A stretch of DNA of 64,000 bases from an unicellular cyanobacterium SU3 (lineage in GTDB: Bacteria > Cyanobacteriota > Cyanobacteriia > Cyanobacteriales > Microcystaceae), in contig NETF01000190.1 of assembly GCA_002172675.1 (NCBI GenBank), positions 57,602-121,601 on the forward strand, given 5' to 3'. Below the pieces are notes generated by a model that worked only from the letters and a program-made list of their open reading frames with translations, did no database searches and was not told where the DNA came from. The first letter of the stretch is position 1, and the number at the start of each line of letters is the position of its first letter. Both the position numbers and the translations under genes were made by a program. This document shows positions 18,196 to 27,260 of this stretch, piece after piece.

Positions 18196-18329
18196 ACTAT
18201 CTTGTTAGTTTGAAACTTAGGAAAATTAATCATGTTGGGTAGATAAACGAAACACTACAATATTAGCGATCGTATTAAATCTTACCATTTTAACAATTAA
18301 CTATTTATTCCTTATTAATTACCTTAAAA

Positions 18330-18920
18330 ATGTCAAAATTGACCCAAGCTTTAAAAGAAATTATTAGTTGGCTACGGCTCAACTATCCAGAAGCCGTTTG
18401 CAATTTACGTCAGGGTTTAAATCTTCAGCAAATTGAAGAAGTAACTAAGGATTTCCCTTTTGTGCTTCCAAGGGAAGTAACCGAACTCTATCAATTTTGT
18501 GATGGAAACATGAGATTAGGAAACTATGATTTGATCATGTATCCTTTAGAATTAGCTCTAGAAGCATCTAATAGCTGGGAATGGGCTAAAAAAACTCCCA
18601 GTCTTGACAGCCATATTCTTACTATTTTTCATGGTGATGGGCATGATGTTTATTATGTTATCTGCGATAAACAGAAGAAAGATTTTTCTCCTGTTTGGTC
18701 TGCATGGGCTGCACATGGATGTGATGCATCAATATATGCTTCGAGTTTAACTAACTTAATATTGACAGTAGCCGAATGTTATCGAGAAGGTTCTTATTAC
18801 ACACAATTCGATGAAGAAGGTGATTTAGAAATCGGGACAAATTTAGAGACATTTGAAAAAATCTTTCAAAAATATAATCCCAAACAAATAGATGCCTGGC
18901 GAGAGATTTGGAAAGATTAA
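18330..18920 (+). CDS. SMI1/KNR4 (SUKH) family protein
   Basis: A 196-residue soluble protein with the SUKH pattern: LNLQQIEEVTKDFPFVLPREVTELYQFCDGN near the N-terminus and a following mixed alpha/beta region (HILTIFHGDGHDVYYVIC). In bacteria, SUKH proteins are often immunity proteins against polymorphic toxins, but many are stand-alone and of unknown function. No toxin gene is adjacent. Confidence 0.78.
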   Translation: MSKLTQALKEIISWLRLNYPEAVCNLRQGLNLQQIEEVTKDFPFVLPREVTELYQFCDGNMRLGNYDLIMYPLELALEASNSWEWAKKTPSLDSHILTIFHGDGHDVYYVICDKQKKDFSPVWSAWAAHGCDASIYASSLTNLILTVAECYREGSYYTQFDEEGDLEIGTNLETFEKIFQKYNPKQIDAWREIWKD

Positions 18921-19035
18921 TGTGGCAGATTTATGGCTAGAGATCCTTTTGAGAAATTATTAGTTTTCGGAAAACTAGCGAGGGTGATAGCAGAGGTATG
19001 GATATTTTGGTTTAGTCAGGTAAGATAAGATTGGA

Positions 19036-19182
19036 TTATCCGTTTATTTTCAAACACTGCACCGCTCTTTCTTTTAGTTTCCTCCCCTCTTCTATCATAC
19101 TTTGCCGTCGTCACCGGAGAACTATGACCGCCAACTTCTGCACTGTCTCAATATCCACCCCTGCATCCAATAATTGTCCCAT
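19036..19182 (-). pseudogene. Integrase C-terminal remnant with two frameshifts
   Basis: The reverse strand reads MGQLLDAGVDIETVQKLA, then after a one-base loss HSSPVTTAKYDRRGEETKRK, then after a one-base gain AVQCLKING and a stop at 19036. Joined, this matches the C-terminal HxxR region of cyanobacterial tyrosine recombinases (typical wording VQKLAGHxxVTTTAxYDRRGExxKRKA). The catalytic Arg and C-terminal Tyr context are recognisable, but the gene is broken. The plus-strand ORF over the same bases is its antisense shadow. Confidence 0.7.
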
Positions 19183-19258
19183 ACAACCATTATTTATTCA
19201 TAATGGACTAAAATTTGATTAGTCCCTTGAAGCCATTTAATAATAATGGTAATTAAAT

Positions 19259-19489
19259 ATGACTCATTCTGTTACTTTAAAGATTCCTGAGCATTTATAT
19301 TCCCCTCTATTAGAAAAGGCAAATCAAATGGGAAAAAAGCCAGAAGAATTAATGATTGAATATTTACAAACCATGATTAAGAATACAGAAGATGACCCCG
19401 TAGAGGAGTTTATAGGAGCGTTTAATAGTGAGCTTACCGACTGGACAGAAAACCATGATGTTTATTTAGGAAAGTCTTTATCTGAATAA
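19259..19489 (+). CDS. Antitoxin-like protein paired with a PIN toxin
   Basis: A 76-residue protein beginning MTHSVTLKIPEHLYSPLLEKANQMGKKPEELMIEYL, which looks like a ribbon-helix-helix DNA-binding N-terminus, followed by an acidic tail with DWTENHDVYLGKSL. The gene ends 8 bp before a PIN-domain gene. Small acidic-tailed proteins in this position are typical cognate antitoxins of VapC-type toxins in cyanobacteria. The toxin-binding tail is inferred. Confidence 0.75.
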   Translation: MTHSVTLKIPEHLYSPLLEKANQMGKKPEELMIEYLQTMIKNTEDDPVEEFIGAFNSELTDWTENHDVYLGKSLSE

Positions 19490-19497
19490 TAATTAAG

Positions 19498-19914
19498 ATG
19501 TTAGAAATCTTTGTGGATACGTCTGGATGGGGAAATTTAGTTGATAAAAGTCAACCCTATCATCAGTTAATGGTGCAGTTGTATCGTGAAGCGAAACAAC
19601 AAAAAAGACGGTTAATCACCAGTAACTATGTAATCACTGAGGTAGTGGCTTTATTAACGAGTCCTTTAAGAATACCTCGATCACGAATTATTAGTTTTGT
19701 AAATAGTTTAAAACAATCCCCTTATATTGATATTATCCATATTGATAAAGAAAAAGATAATGAAACCTGGATTTTATTGTCTAGTCGGGAAGATAAGGAA
19801 TGGAGTTTAGTCGATTGTTCAACTTTTATTATTATGAAGCAAAGAGGCATATTAGAAGCTTTAACTAATGATGTACATTTTGAGCAAGCAGGGTTTATTA
19901 GTTTGTTGAAATAA
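19498..19914 (+). CDS. PIN-domain ribonuclease toxin (VapC-like)
   Basis: A 138-residue PIN protein, likely a Mg-dependent endoribonuclease. The acidic active-site set is complete: D7 (FVDTSGW), E48 (VITEVVALL), D106 (WSLVDCSTF) and D125 (LTNDVHFEQAGF). The upstream small gene is its probable antitoxin. A second, broken pair of the same type lies at 47.5-48.2 kb. A GC-rich hairpin lies just beyond the stop. Confidence 0.9.
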   Translation: MLEIFVDTSGWGNLVDKSQPYHQLMVQLYREAKQQKRRLITSNYVITEVVALLTSPLRIPRSRIISFVNSLKQSPYIDIIHIDKEKDNETWILLSSREDKEWSLVDCSTFIIMKQRGILEALTNDVHFEQAGFISLLK

Positions 19915-19921
19915 TTTTTCT

Positions 19922-19938
19922 CCTCCCTTGATGGGAGG
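19922..19938. terminator. Hairpin after the PIN toxin gene
   Basis: Arms CCTCCC (19922-19927) and GGGAGG (19933-19938) with a 5-nt loop, 8 bp after the stop codon. TTTTT precedes it, but no T-run follows, so it is only a candidate terminator for the plus strand; in the reverse direction the T-run would not help either. Confidence 0.35.
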
Positions 19939-20073
19939 GACACCATTAGCTTTTTGTGGCAATTTGAGCATTAATGTAGAACACACCTATTATATTAGAT
20001 GTCGTTAGACGTTGATTACTAAATTTGTGCTTTGATAGTAATTAGGTTTCTAATCTGATTTAATCTTTAAAGT

Positions 20074-20775
20074 ATGCTAGTCCCTTTAACTCGTGACGCA
20101 TTAGAAGAAATTATTCCCCCCATTGCCACAGGAAACCAATATTCGTTTTATTGGGGTAAATGGCGAGATTTATTACAACGTTTATTTGTTTCTTTCGTCG
20201 CTTTAGTGGTGACTTGGTTATTAGGAAAATTAGCCGGGTCTGGAGGAGAAACCATTAAACTGATTTTTGATATCATTGCCGGATTATATTGGCTGTGGGG
20301 TCCTGTTTTATGGGCCAGTGTTCGCAATGGGAAATACCGTCGTTATCCTTATTGTGGGTTTTGGCAAGGACAAGTATTAGATGTGTTTATCACCGAAGAA
20401 TTAGTCGGAGAAGAACAAACGGTGAATAAATGGGGGGAGTTGGTGGTGATTGAAAATAGAGAACGACAAATTAATATCGAAGTGGGAGACGAAGAAGGGT
20501 TCACCGCCATTACAAAAGCTCCTATAAACCGTCTTTATCAGGTCATTAAGCCAGGACAAATAGCAGAAATGTTAGTTTTGTCCAAAACGCCAGAGTTAAG
20601 CCGTATTGATAAGATTACAGATGTTTATTTTCCTCAACACAATTTATGGATAGGAGAGTATCCTTATCTACGCCGTGATATCTTTAAACAGGTTAGTGAA
20701 GAGTTAGGGGGATATTCGGGTTATCGTTCTCCAAAAAGAGGAAAATCCCCTATAGTTCGACGACGCAGACGTTAA
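20074..20775 (+). CDS. Conserved cyanobacterial membrane protein, function unknown
   Basis: A 233-residue protein with two or more hydrophobic segments at ~34-50 and ~62-82 (LFVSFVALVVTWLLG; IAGLYWLWGPVLWASV), then a soluble region with GKYRRYPYCGFWQGQVLDVFITEE, and a highly basic tail (RSPKRGKSPIVRRRRR). The pattern is familiar as a conserved hypothetical in cyanobacteria, but I know no function. It precedes the MBOAT gene by 93 bp on the same strand. Confidence 0.75.
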   Translation: MLVPLTRDALEEIIPPIATGNQYSFYWGKWRDLLQRLFVSFVALVVTWLLGKLAGSGGETIKLIFDIIAGLYWLWGPVLWASVRNGKYRRYPYCGFWQGQVLDVFITEELVGEEQTVNKWGELVVIENRERQINIEVGDEEGFTAITKAPINRLYQVIKPGQIAEMLVLSKTPELSRIDKITDVYFPQHNLWIGEYPYLRRDIFKQVSEELGGYSGYRSPKRGKSPIVRRRRR

Positions 20776-20868
20776 ACTGACTTTTAAACTATCATAGTTA
20801 ACTAATTCAAGATTTTTATGATACAGTTTGGAGTTAATTGATAGTTATTTTGAAACAAGTTTATCTAG

Positions 20869-22380
20869 ATGCTTTTTAATTCTACAATTTTCATTTTAGG
20901 GTTTTTACCATTAACCTTATTCGGTTTTTGGGGGTTAAGTAAGTTTCGTTTAACTAAAGGGGCTACGGTTTGGCTTTTAATTAGTTCCTTATTTTTCTAT
21001 TCTTACTGGAATATTTTTTCTCCTGCTGGACAAGGACAAACCATTCAATACATTTTTTTGATTATTATTTCTGTTGTCATGAATTATAGCATTGGAACAG
21101 AAATAGCCTATTCAAAACAGTTTGGGAATAGAGCCAAATCTTTATTGATTTTAGGAATCATTCTTAATTTAAGCATCATTATTTATTATAAGTATGCTAA
21201 CTTTTTTCTCAGTTCTATTAATGCTCTATTTTCTACTAACTTTAGAATAGAAGGTTTGATTCTTCCTTTAGGAATTTCTTTTTATACCTTTACTCAAATT
21301 GCTTATTTAGTTGATGCTTATCGGGGAGAGTTAAAAAAAGAAAAGTATAATTTACCAACCTATGGTTTATTTATTCTTTTCTTTCCCCAATTAATTGCAG
21401 GACCAATTCTTCGTCACGATGAATTAATACCACAACTTCGTTCTTTAAAAAATAAAGTTTTCTCTTCTAAAACGTTTTCATTAGGATTAATATTCTTTAC
21501 CCTTGGACTATCCAAAAAAGTCATTATTGCTGATACGTTATCCCCTTGGGTAGCCACTATATTTAATAATACAAGCTCTTTAACTTTTATTGATGCTTGG
21601 GTGGGTGCAATTAGTTATACTTTACAATTATATTTTGATTTTTCAGGTTATTCTGATATGGCTATTGGTTTAGGTTATATGTTTAATATTATCCTACCCA
21701 TTAACTTTAATTCTCCTTATAAAGCGACATCCATTAGTGATTTTTGGAGACGTTGGCATATTACATTATCTAACTTTTTAAGAGACTATTTATATATTCC
21801 TCTGGGGGGAAGTCGTCGCGGTGAAATTAGACGATATGCTAATCTAATTATGACCATGTTATTAGGAGGATTATGGCACGGTGCCGGCTGGACGTTTGTG
21901 ATTTGGGGAGGGTTACACGGTTTGTATTTATCCATTAATCATGGTTGGCGAAAATTAAATATTTCTCTTCCTTCATGGTTGGGTTGGATGATAACTTTTT
22001 TAGCTGTTATTGTTGGTTGGGTAATGTTTCGCGCTCAAAGTTTATCGGATGCAATGGAAATGATTCAGGCTATGATAGGGATGAAAGGCATTGTTTTACC
22101 AGGAACAGTCCGAGGTAAGATAGGATTTTTAACTATGTTTGGATTTCAACTTGACTCTTGGGATAAGTTCACTTATTTACCTAGTTTTTATAATAGTAAG
22201 TTCTTGAGTTTTGTGGTTTTATTTGTATTAACATTAGGAGCATTACAATTACCTAATAGTCAAGAAATTGCTCACAAGATCCAATTTAAACTACCTTGGG
22301 CTTTTGTCTTGGGTGTATTGGCGACCTATTGTTTATTATCTTTAAACCGTGTTTCTGAATTCCTTTATTTTCAATTTTGA
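20869..22380 (+). CDS. MBOAT-family membrane O-acyltransferase (AlgI/DltB-like)
   Basis: A 503-residue polytopic enzyme that transfers acyl groups across the membrane to extracellular polysaccharides. The hallmarks are LILPLGISFYTFTQIAYLVD, FPQLIAGPILRHDELIPQL, ISDFWRRWHITLSNFLRDYLYIPLGGSRRG, and the catalytic-His motif LGGLWHGAGWTFVIWGGLHG. The following gene encodes an SGNH-like protein, the usual partner that completes acyl transfer, as AlgJ/AlgX do for AlgI in alginate acetylation. The polymer is unknown. Confidence 0.93.
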   Translation: MLFNSTIFILGFLPLTLFGFWGLSKFRLTKGATVWLLISSLFFYSYWNIFSPAGQGQTIQYIFLIIISVVMNYSIGTEIAYSKQFGNRAKSLLILGIILNLSIIIYYKYANFFLSSINALFSTNFRIEGLILPLGISFYTFTQIAYLVDAYRGELKKEKYNLPTYGLFILFFPQLIAGPILRHDELIPQLRSLKNKVFSSKTFSLGLIFFTLGLSKKVIIADTLSPWVATIFNNTSSLTFIDAWVGAISYTLQLYFDFSGYSDMAIGLGYMFNIILPINFNSPYKATSISDFWRRWHITLSNFLRDYLYIPLGGSRRGEIRRYANLIMTMLLGGLWHGAGWTFVIWGGLHGLYLSINHGWRKLNISLPSWLGWMITFLAVIVGWVMFRAQSLSDAMEMIQAMIGMKGIVLPGTVRGKIGFLTMFGFQLDSWDKFTYLPSFYNSKFLSFVVLFVLTLGALQLPNSQEIAHKIQFKLPWAFVLGVLATYCLLSLNRVSEFLYFQF

Positions 22381-22394
22381 TATTATTACAAATT

Positions 22395-23615
22395 ATGCTC
22401 AATTTTAATATAGAAATAACGTCTCACAACAAAAAATCAAAACTAACTAATCCTGTGCAGAAAGCGGCTTGTTTTAATTACTTATTTTTTGGCACTCTAT
22501 TATTAGGAATTACTGGAATTAGTTTTGGTAATTTTTTAGTTGATCCCTATGATATTTTTCGTTATAATAATTTTGTTAAATTGAACTTAAGAAAGACAGA
22601 AAAAATAGAGCAAGATCGACTCTATAAAACCATTGATGTTATTAATATTAAACCCGAAATTATTCTTATTGGTTCTTCGAGAGTTAAACAAGGATTAAAC
22701 CCGAATCATTCGGCTTTACCTAAAGAGATGAACCCTTATAATTTAGGCATTGATGGGTCTAATACTTATGAAATTTTACAGTATCTAGAGCATACCTATG
22801 TTAATCAGCCTAACTTAAAAACAGTCATTCTAGGACTCGATCATTATATGTTTAATGATTACTATAAACTACAAGATTCTTTTGTAGAAAAACGTTTAAG
22901 CAAAACCCATATTATCCCCACTGACTTAATCAATACGCTTTTTTCTCAAGATGCTATTATTGCTAGTAAAAACACCATCACAGACAATTTAATAGAAACA
23001 GAACATCAGAAAGCCTTAACCTATGGAGATAATGGTTTTTTCCCTTACCCTTATCATAATCCCAATGACGGTAATGCTCCTTGGAGATTTAGAAATACCA
23101 TTGAACAATATTTTGGTTTTCATCCTCAATATAAATTATCCGAGGCTCGCTTGAATGATTTCAAAAAAATTGTTGAATTTTGTCGCCAGCATAACATTAA
23201 TTTAATTGTATTTATTTCTCCAGCCCATGCAACCCAATGGGAAACCTTACGAGTTACCGATAGATGGGATACCTACGAACAATGGAAACGAAAAATGGTA
23301 GAAATTACCCCCGTTTGGGATTTTTCTGGCTATAATTCCATCACAACTGAACCCATTCAAGCAATTATGAGTAACTATGTTGATAACTCTCATTACAGTC
23401 CTAAAGTCGGTGATTTTGTCTTAAATCGCATTTTATCCCATGATGTTGACCAAGTTCCCCAAGATTTCGGCGTTTTAATCACCCCAGAAAATATAGATAA
23501 ACATTTAATTAAGATTCGCGCCGATAGAGAAAAATGGGCTAAAATGCGTCCTAATGAAGTTGAGTTAGTGGAAACCTTAAAACGGAACTTTAAACCATCA
23601 CAAAAGTCAAAATAA
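22395..23615 (+). CDS. SGNH-hydrolase-like partner of the MBOAT acyltransferase
   Basis: From ATG 22395 about 406 residues; a TTG at 22377 overlaps the MBOAT stop and would add six residues. A single N-terminal membrane anchor lies at ~28-50 (FNYLFFGTLLLGITGISFG). The periplasmic part has an SGNH-like block I (ILIGSSRVKQGLNP) and a late D-x-x-H type motif (NYVDNSHYSPKVGDF), as expected for a Ser-Asp-His acyltransferase/esterase. The tight spacing to the MBOAT gene supports a joint role in polysaccharide acylation. The specific acyl donor or acceptor is not visible. Confidence 0.78.
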   Translation: MLNFNIEITSHNKKSKLTNPVQKAACFNYLFFGTLLLGITGISFGNFLVDPYDIFRYNNFVKLNLRKTEKIEQDRLYKTIDVINIKPEIILIGSSRVKQGLNPNHSALPKEMNPYNLGIDGSNTYEILQYLEHTYVNQPNLKTVILGLDHYMFNDYYKLQDSFVEKRLSKTHIIPTDLINTLFSQDAIIASKNTITDNLIETEHQKALTYGDNGFFPYPYHNPNDGNAPWRFRNTIEQYFGFHPQYKLSEARLNDFKKIVEFCRQHNINLIVFISPAHATQWETLRVTDRWDTYEQWKRKMVEITPVWDFSGYNSITTEPIQAIMSNYVDNSHYSPKVGDFVLNRILSHDVDQVPQDFGVLITPENIDKHLIKIRADREKWAKMRPNEVELVETLKRNFKPSQKSK

Positions 23616-23638
23616 ACATAAGATTTTTTTATATAAAA

Positions 23639-24607
23639 ATGTTAGACCATCAACCCGCATCTTCAACCATCAATCGGACTCGTTATCGCTTGGCGGTGTT
23701 AATACCTTGTCGCAATGAAGGGTTAACCATTGCTCAGGTCGTTCAACAGTTTCAAAAGAAATTACCTGAAGCTGACATATATGTCTATGATAATCGCTCT
23801 ACTGATGATACAGTAGCCCAAGCCAAAAATGCAGGAGCTATTGTTCGCTACGAACCCCAACCCGGAAAAGGTAACGTAGTGCGACGGATGTTTGCTGATA
23901 TTGATGCGGATATCTACATCTTAGTGGATGGGGATAATACTTATGAAGTTGATGCCATCGGCCACCTAGTCGATAAACTGTTAAACGAGAATCTTGATAT
24001 GGTTGTCGGGGCCCGTCGTTCTGCAACCGATGATAAACAAGCTTATCGGTTAGGTCATCGTAGCGGTAATCTCTTTTTAACAGGAGTCGTCAAGTTCCTA
24101 TTTGGCGCACAACTCAAAGATATGCTCTCAGGTTATCGCATTTTTTCTCGTCGCTTTGTCAAGTCTTTTCCTGCGGTTTCCAGTGGCTTTGAAATTGAAA
24201 CAGAATTAACCGTACATACCCTAGAACTCAAAATTCCTTTCGCTGAAGAGTATATTCTCTATGGTTCTCGTCCTCCGGGGTCAGAAAGTAAACTGAAAAC
24301 CTTTACCGACGGTTGGCGAGTCTTGGGAACGGCTGTATTACTGTTTAAAGAAGTGCGTCCTTTTCTCTTTTTTGGTCTTATTTCTGTTTTTTTGGCACTG
24401 GTTTCTCTAGCTCTAGGATTACCAGTATTTATGACTTATTTAAGTATAGGGCTAGTGCCTCGATTCCCCACAGCCATTTTAGCGGCTTCAATCATGTTGT
24501 TGGCCTTCTTAAGTTTCACCTGTGGCTTAATTTTAGATTCTGTGGCCCGTGGCCGCCGAGAAGTTAAACGGATGGCTTATTTATCCTATAATCTTAAAAC
24601 TCGATAA
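23639..24607 (+). CDS. Family 2 glycosyltransferase (polyprenyl-phosphate type) with C-terminal membrane pair
   Basis: A 322-residue GT-A enzyme: VLIPCRNEGLTIAQVVQQF, the nucleotide-binding YVYDNRSTDDT, the DxD-like ILVDGDNTYEVDA and GARRSATDD. Two hydrophobic helices occupy ~240-262 and ~275-298. It resembles dolichol/undecaprenyl-phosphate sugar transferases, which make lipid-linked sugars for exported glycans. It lies 23 bp after the SGNH-like gene and probably belongs to the same transcript, placing it in an envelope-glycan cluster. Confidence 0.85.
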   Translation: MLDHQPASSTINRTRYRLAVLIPCRNEGLTIAQVVQQFQKKLPEADIYVYDNRSTDDTVAQAKNAGAIVRYEPQPGKGNVVRRMFADIDADIYILVDGDNTYEVDAIGHLVDKLLNENLDMVVGARRSATDDKQAYRLGHRSGNLFLTGVVKFLFGAQLKDMLSGYRIFSRRFVKSFPAVSSGFEIETELTVHTLELKIPFAEEYILYGSRPPGSESKLKTFTDGWRVLGTAVLLFKEVRPFLFFGLISVFLALVSLALGLPVFMTYLSIGLVPRFPTAILAASIMLLAFLSFTCGLILDSVARGRREVKRMAYLSYNLKTR

Positions 24608-24634
24608 TACAGGGAACAGGAATCAGAAACATTT

Positions 24635-24648
24635 GTAAGCCGATGCAC
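24635..24648 (+). repeat. Short dispersed repeat, copy 1
   Basis: GTAAGCCGATGCAC here is found as its exact reverse complement at 29578-29591, each next to a short G/C-rich TACCC or GGGTA tract, in intergenic sequence. It is probably a piece of a dispersed noncoding repeat. Confidence 0.45.
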
Positions 24649-24743
24649 TACCCACCTGATAAGTTTAATTATCTTCACCTACTTAACACAGTGACCAGTG
24701 AGTAACAAAAAAATTAAGTTTTCACTTTAACGATTTGTGATGG

Positions 24744-24773
24744 TTGACATATCAAATTTAGTTGATGTATCGT
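24744..24773 (+). promoter_or_regulatory. Candidate promoter of the arsenic operon
   Basis: A perfect TTGACA at 24744-24749 is followed after 18 bp by TATCGT (24768-24773), a weak -10 match. It overlaps the first of two palindromic operators, so a bound repressor would occlude the -35 box. Confidence 0.4.
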
Positions 24774-24797
24774 TTATATATCAAGTTTTTTTGATAT
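24749..24797. promoter_or_regulatory. Two tandem ArsR-type palindromic operators
   Basis: ATATCAA-N6-TTGATGT at 24749-24768 and ATATCAA-N6-TTGATAT at 24778-24797, the second perfect. They lie 29 bp apart and the second ends 5 bp before the acr3 start codon. The ATCAA-N6-TTGAT pattern is the kind of dyad bound by SmtB/ArsR repressors. In Synechocystis the comparable operon is controlled by an unlinked ArsR; no arsR gene is present in this window. Confidence 0.65.
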
Positions 24798-24802
24798 GAC
24801 CT

Positions 24803-25948
24803 ATGACCACTCGCATCAACCCCAAAGCTGTCAAAGCAGGGGGAAGTCTTAACGTTTTTGAAAAATATCTCACCTTGTGGGTATTTATTTGTATTATTGT
24901 TGGTATTGTTTTAGGAAGAACCTTTCCAAATATTGCAGGGACATTAGACGCTATGAGTCTTTATAATGTCTCTATTCCTATTGCTATTTGCTTGTTTTTC
25001 ATGATGTATCCCATCATGGTAAAAATTGATTTTTCTCAAGCCGTTCAAGCAGCAAAAACACCAAAACCAGTCATCTTAACCTTGGTAATTAATTGGTTAA
25101 TTAAACCCTTTTCAATGGTGGTGTTTGCTCAATTTTTCCTCGGTTGGTTGTTTGCTCCACTTTTGAGCGCAACGGAGGTAATTAGAGGCTCAGAAATAAC
25201 CTTAGCTAACTCCTATATTGCAGGTTGCATTTTATTAGGGATTGCCCCTTGTACCGCTATGGTTCTGATGTGGGGCTATCTTTCTTATAGTAATCAAGGT
25301 CATACTCTGGTCATGGTTGCTGTTAACTCTCTCGCCATGTTATTCCTCTATGCACCCCTAGGAAAATGGTTACTGTCTGCTAATAACTTAGTCGTTCCTT
25401 GGCAAACCATTGTCTTTTCAGTTTTAATCTATGTAGGGGTACCCTTAGCCGCTGGAATCTATAGCCGTTATTGGATTTTTAAACATAAGGGTAGAGAATG
25501 GTTTGAGCGAAAATTTTTAAATTATCTCAGCCCTATTTCTATTACGGCTTTATTATTAACATTAGTCTTATTATTTGCTTTCAAAGGCGAATTAATTGTT
25601 AATAATCCCCTGCACATTCTTTTGATTGCTGTTCCCCTGTTTATTCAAACCAATTTTATCTTTTTCATTGCCTATGTTATTGGCTTAAAACTTAACTTAA
25701 CCTACGAAGATGCAGCACCAGCGGCCTTAATTGGTGCAAGTAATCATTTTGAGGTTGCTATTGCTACGGCTGTAATGTTATTCGGGTTAAATTCGGGGGC
25801 CGCCTTAGCTACAGTTGTCGGAGTTTTGATTGAAGTTCCTGTCATGTTAATGTTAGTGGAATTCTGCAAAAAAACCGCTCCTTGGTTCCCTAGAGATCCT
25901 GAAAAAGCAACATTACTAGATCCCCGCTGTATTGATTCTCTGCACTAA
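24803..25948 (+). CDS. acr3: Arsenite efflux permease, ACR3 family
   Basis: Ten-helix membrane exporter of arsenite and possibly antimonite. The 381 residues include the conserved Cys in [19 protein letters not shown] (C150), which is essential in characterised Acr3 proteins, and [18 protein letters not shown] near the C-terminus. It is the first gene of acr3-arsH-arsC, the same order as the Synechocystis arsBHC operon. The start is set by the ATG just after the second operator; an earlier ATG at 24795 is out of frame. Confidence 0.95.
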   Translation: MTTRINPKAVKAGGSLNVFEKYLTLWVFICIIVGIVLGRTFPNIAGTLDAMSLYNVSIPIAICLFFMMYPIMVKIDFSQAVQAAKTPKPVILTLVINWLIKPFSMVVFAQFFLGWLFAPLLSATEVIRGSEITLANSYIAGCILLGIAPCTAMVLMWGYLSYSNQGHTLVMVAVNSLAMLFLYAPLGKWLLSANNLVVPWQTIVFSVLIYVGVPLAAGIYSRYWIFKHKGREWFERKFLNYLSPISITALLLTLVLLFAFKGELIVNNPLHILLIAVPLFIQTNFIFFIAYVIGLKLNLTYEDAAPAALIGASNHFEVAIATAVMLFGLNSGAALATVVGVLIEVPVMLMLVEFCKKTAPWFPRDPEKATLLDPRCIDSLH

Positions 25949-25966
25949 CAATAACTAAAAAATTCT

Positions 25967-26581
25967 ATGACCAATTTCGATCATCCTCCCCGTATTTTAT
26001 TTCTGTACGGATCATTGCGAGAACGTTCTTATAGTCGTTTATTAGCTGAAGAAGCAGCCCGAATTATCGAAAATATGGGGGCAGAAGTTAAATTTTTTCA
26101 CCCCCATGAGTTACCTTTAAGAGGACAAGTCGAAGAATCTCATCCCAAAGTGCAAGAACTTAGAGAATTAAGTCAATGGTCAGAAGGACAAGTTTGGTCA
26201 TCTCCAGAAATGCACGGTAATGTAACAGGGATTTTAAAAAACCAAATTGACTGGATACCGTTAAAAATAGGTTCTGTTCGTCCGACACAGGGTAAAACCT
26301 TAGCTGTAATGCAAGTCAGTGGGGGATCTCAGTCTTTTAATGCCGTCAATACTCTGAGAATTTTGGGGCGATGGATGAGAATGTTTACTATTCCTAATCA
26401 ATCCTCAGTTGCTAAAGCTTATCAGGAATTTCATGAAGATGGAATGATGAAAGAATCTGCTTATCGTGACCGAGTTATTGATGTAATGGAAGAACTTTAT
26501 AAGTTTACTTTATTGCTGCGAGATAAAGTAGACTATTTAACTGATCGCTACAGTGAACGCAAAGAAAAACAATTAAAATAG
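25967..26581 (+). CDS. arsH: ArsH NADPH-dependent FMN oxidoreductase
   Basis: A 204-residue flavodoxin-fold protein of the ArsH family, which oxidises trivalent organoarsenicals and reduces quinones or iron in vitro. Seen: the FMN phosphate loop [20 protein letters not shown], then [21 protein letters not shown], and [24 protein letters not shown], all typical. It lies 18 bp after acr3 and 11 bp before arsC. Confidence 0.95.
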   Translation: MTNFDHPPRILFLYGSLRERSYSRLLAEEAARIIENMGAEVKFFHPHELPLRGQVEESHPKVQELRELSQWSEGQVWSSPEMHGNVTGILKNQIDWIPLKIGSVRPTQGKTLAVMQVSGGSQSFNAVNTLRILGRWMRMFTIPNQSSVAKAYQEFHEDGMMKESAYRDRVIDVMEELYKFTLLLRDKVDYLTDRYSERKEKQLK

Positions 26582-26592
26582 AAGGAAAAATT

Positions 26593-26991
26593 ATGAAAAA
26601 AGTTATGTTTGTTTGTAAGCGTAACTCTTGCCGTTCCCAAATGGCAGAAGGGTTCGCAAAAACGTTAGGAAAAGACAAAATCGAAGTTACCAGTTCAGGT
26701 TTAGAAGCCAGTCGCGTTCATCCTACTGCCATTGACGTAATGGAAGAAATCGGGATTAATATTAATGATCAAACTTCCGATCCTTTAAGTAACTTTGATG
26801 CAGATAATTATGATGCCGTCATTTCTTTGTGTGGTTGTGGGGTTAACTTACCGCAAGAATGGGTATTAAGAGACATTTTTGAAGATTGGCAATTAGACGA
26901 TCCCGACGGACAACCCTTAGAAACCTTTCATCGGGTTCGAGACGAAATTAAGGGTAAAGTTGAAGAATTAATTAAGAAATTAGAGAGTTAA
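26593..26991 (+). CDS. arsC: Arsenate reductase, low-molecular-weight phosphatase fold
   Basis: Reduces arsenate to arsenite for export by Acr3. The 132 residues start with the P-loop VCKRNSCRSQMAEG (C8 nucleophile) and carry the resolving cysteines in ISLCGCGVNLP near residues 80-82, as in the Synechocystis-type glutathione/glutaredoxin-linked ArsC. It ends the operon. A hairpin with arms GGGATCA and TGATCCC lies at 27020-27045. Confidence 0.94.
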   Translation: MKKVMFVCKRNSCRSQMAEGFAKTLGKDKIEVTSSGLEASRVHPTAIDVMEEIGININDQTSDPLSNFDADNYDAVISLCGCGVNLPQEWVLRDIFEDWQLDDPDGQPLETFHRVRDEIKGKVEELIKKLES

Positions 26992-27019
26992 GGGATCACT
27001 CCTCTCTAACTATCCCCTT

Positions 27020-27045
27020 GGGATCAAGGTTTTATCAATGATCCC
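27020..27045. terminator. Hairpin after arsC
   Basis: Arms GGGATCA (27020-27026) and TGATCCC (27039-27045) with a 12-nt loop, 28 bp beyond the arsC stop. No T-run follows, so termination is only a possibility. Confidence 0.3.
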
Positions 27046-27260
27046 GCCTTCTACCATAAACATCCTCCAAAAGCCAGAAGAAATTTGTTGTCTAATTTGC
27101 TTTTTCGGAAAGATTTTATTAACATAGGAATTAAGTTAAGAAAAGTAACATTTTCTTAGATTTCGTCTACAGTCCTGTTTCATAATGAAAGGTTGGAATC
27201 TGCTAGGCGATTTTTGAGAAGATAAAACTCTGCCCTTATATTGATTTTGGAGATAAGTCC

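Noticed and set aside
19031..19222. 63-codon plus-strand ORF
   Set aside because: It mirrors the frameshifted integrase remnant on the opposite strand.
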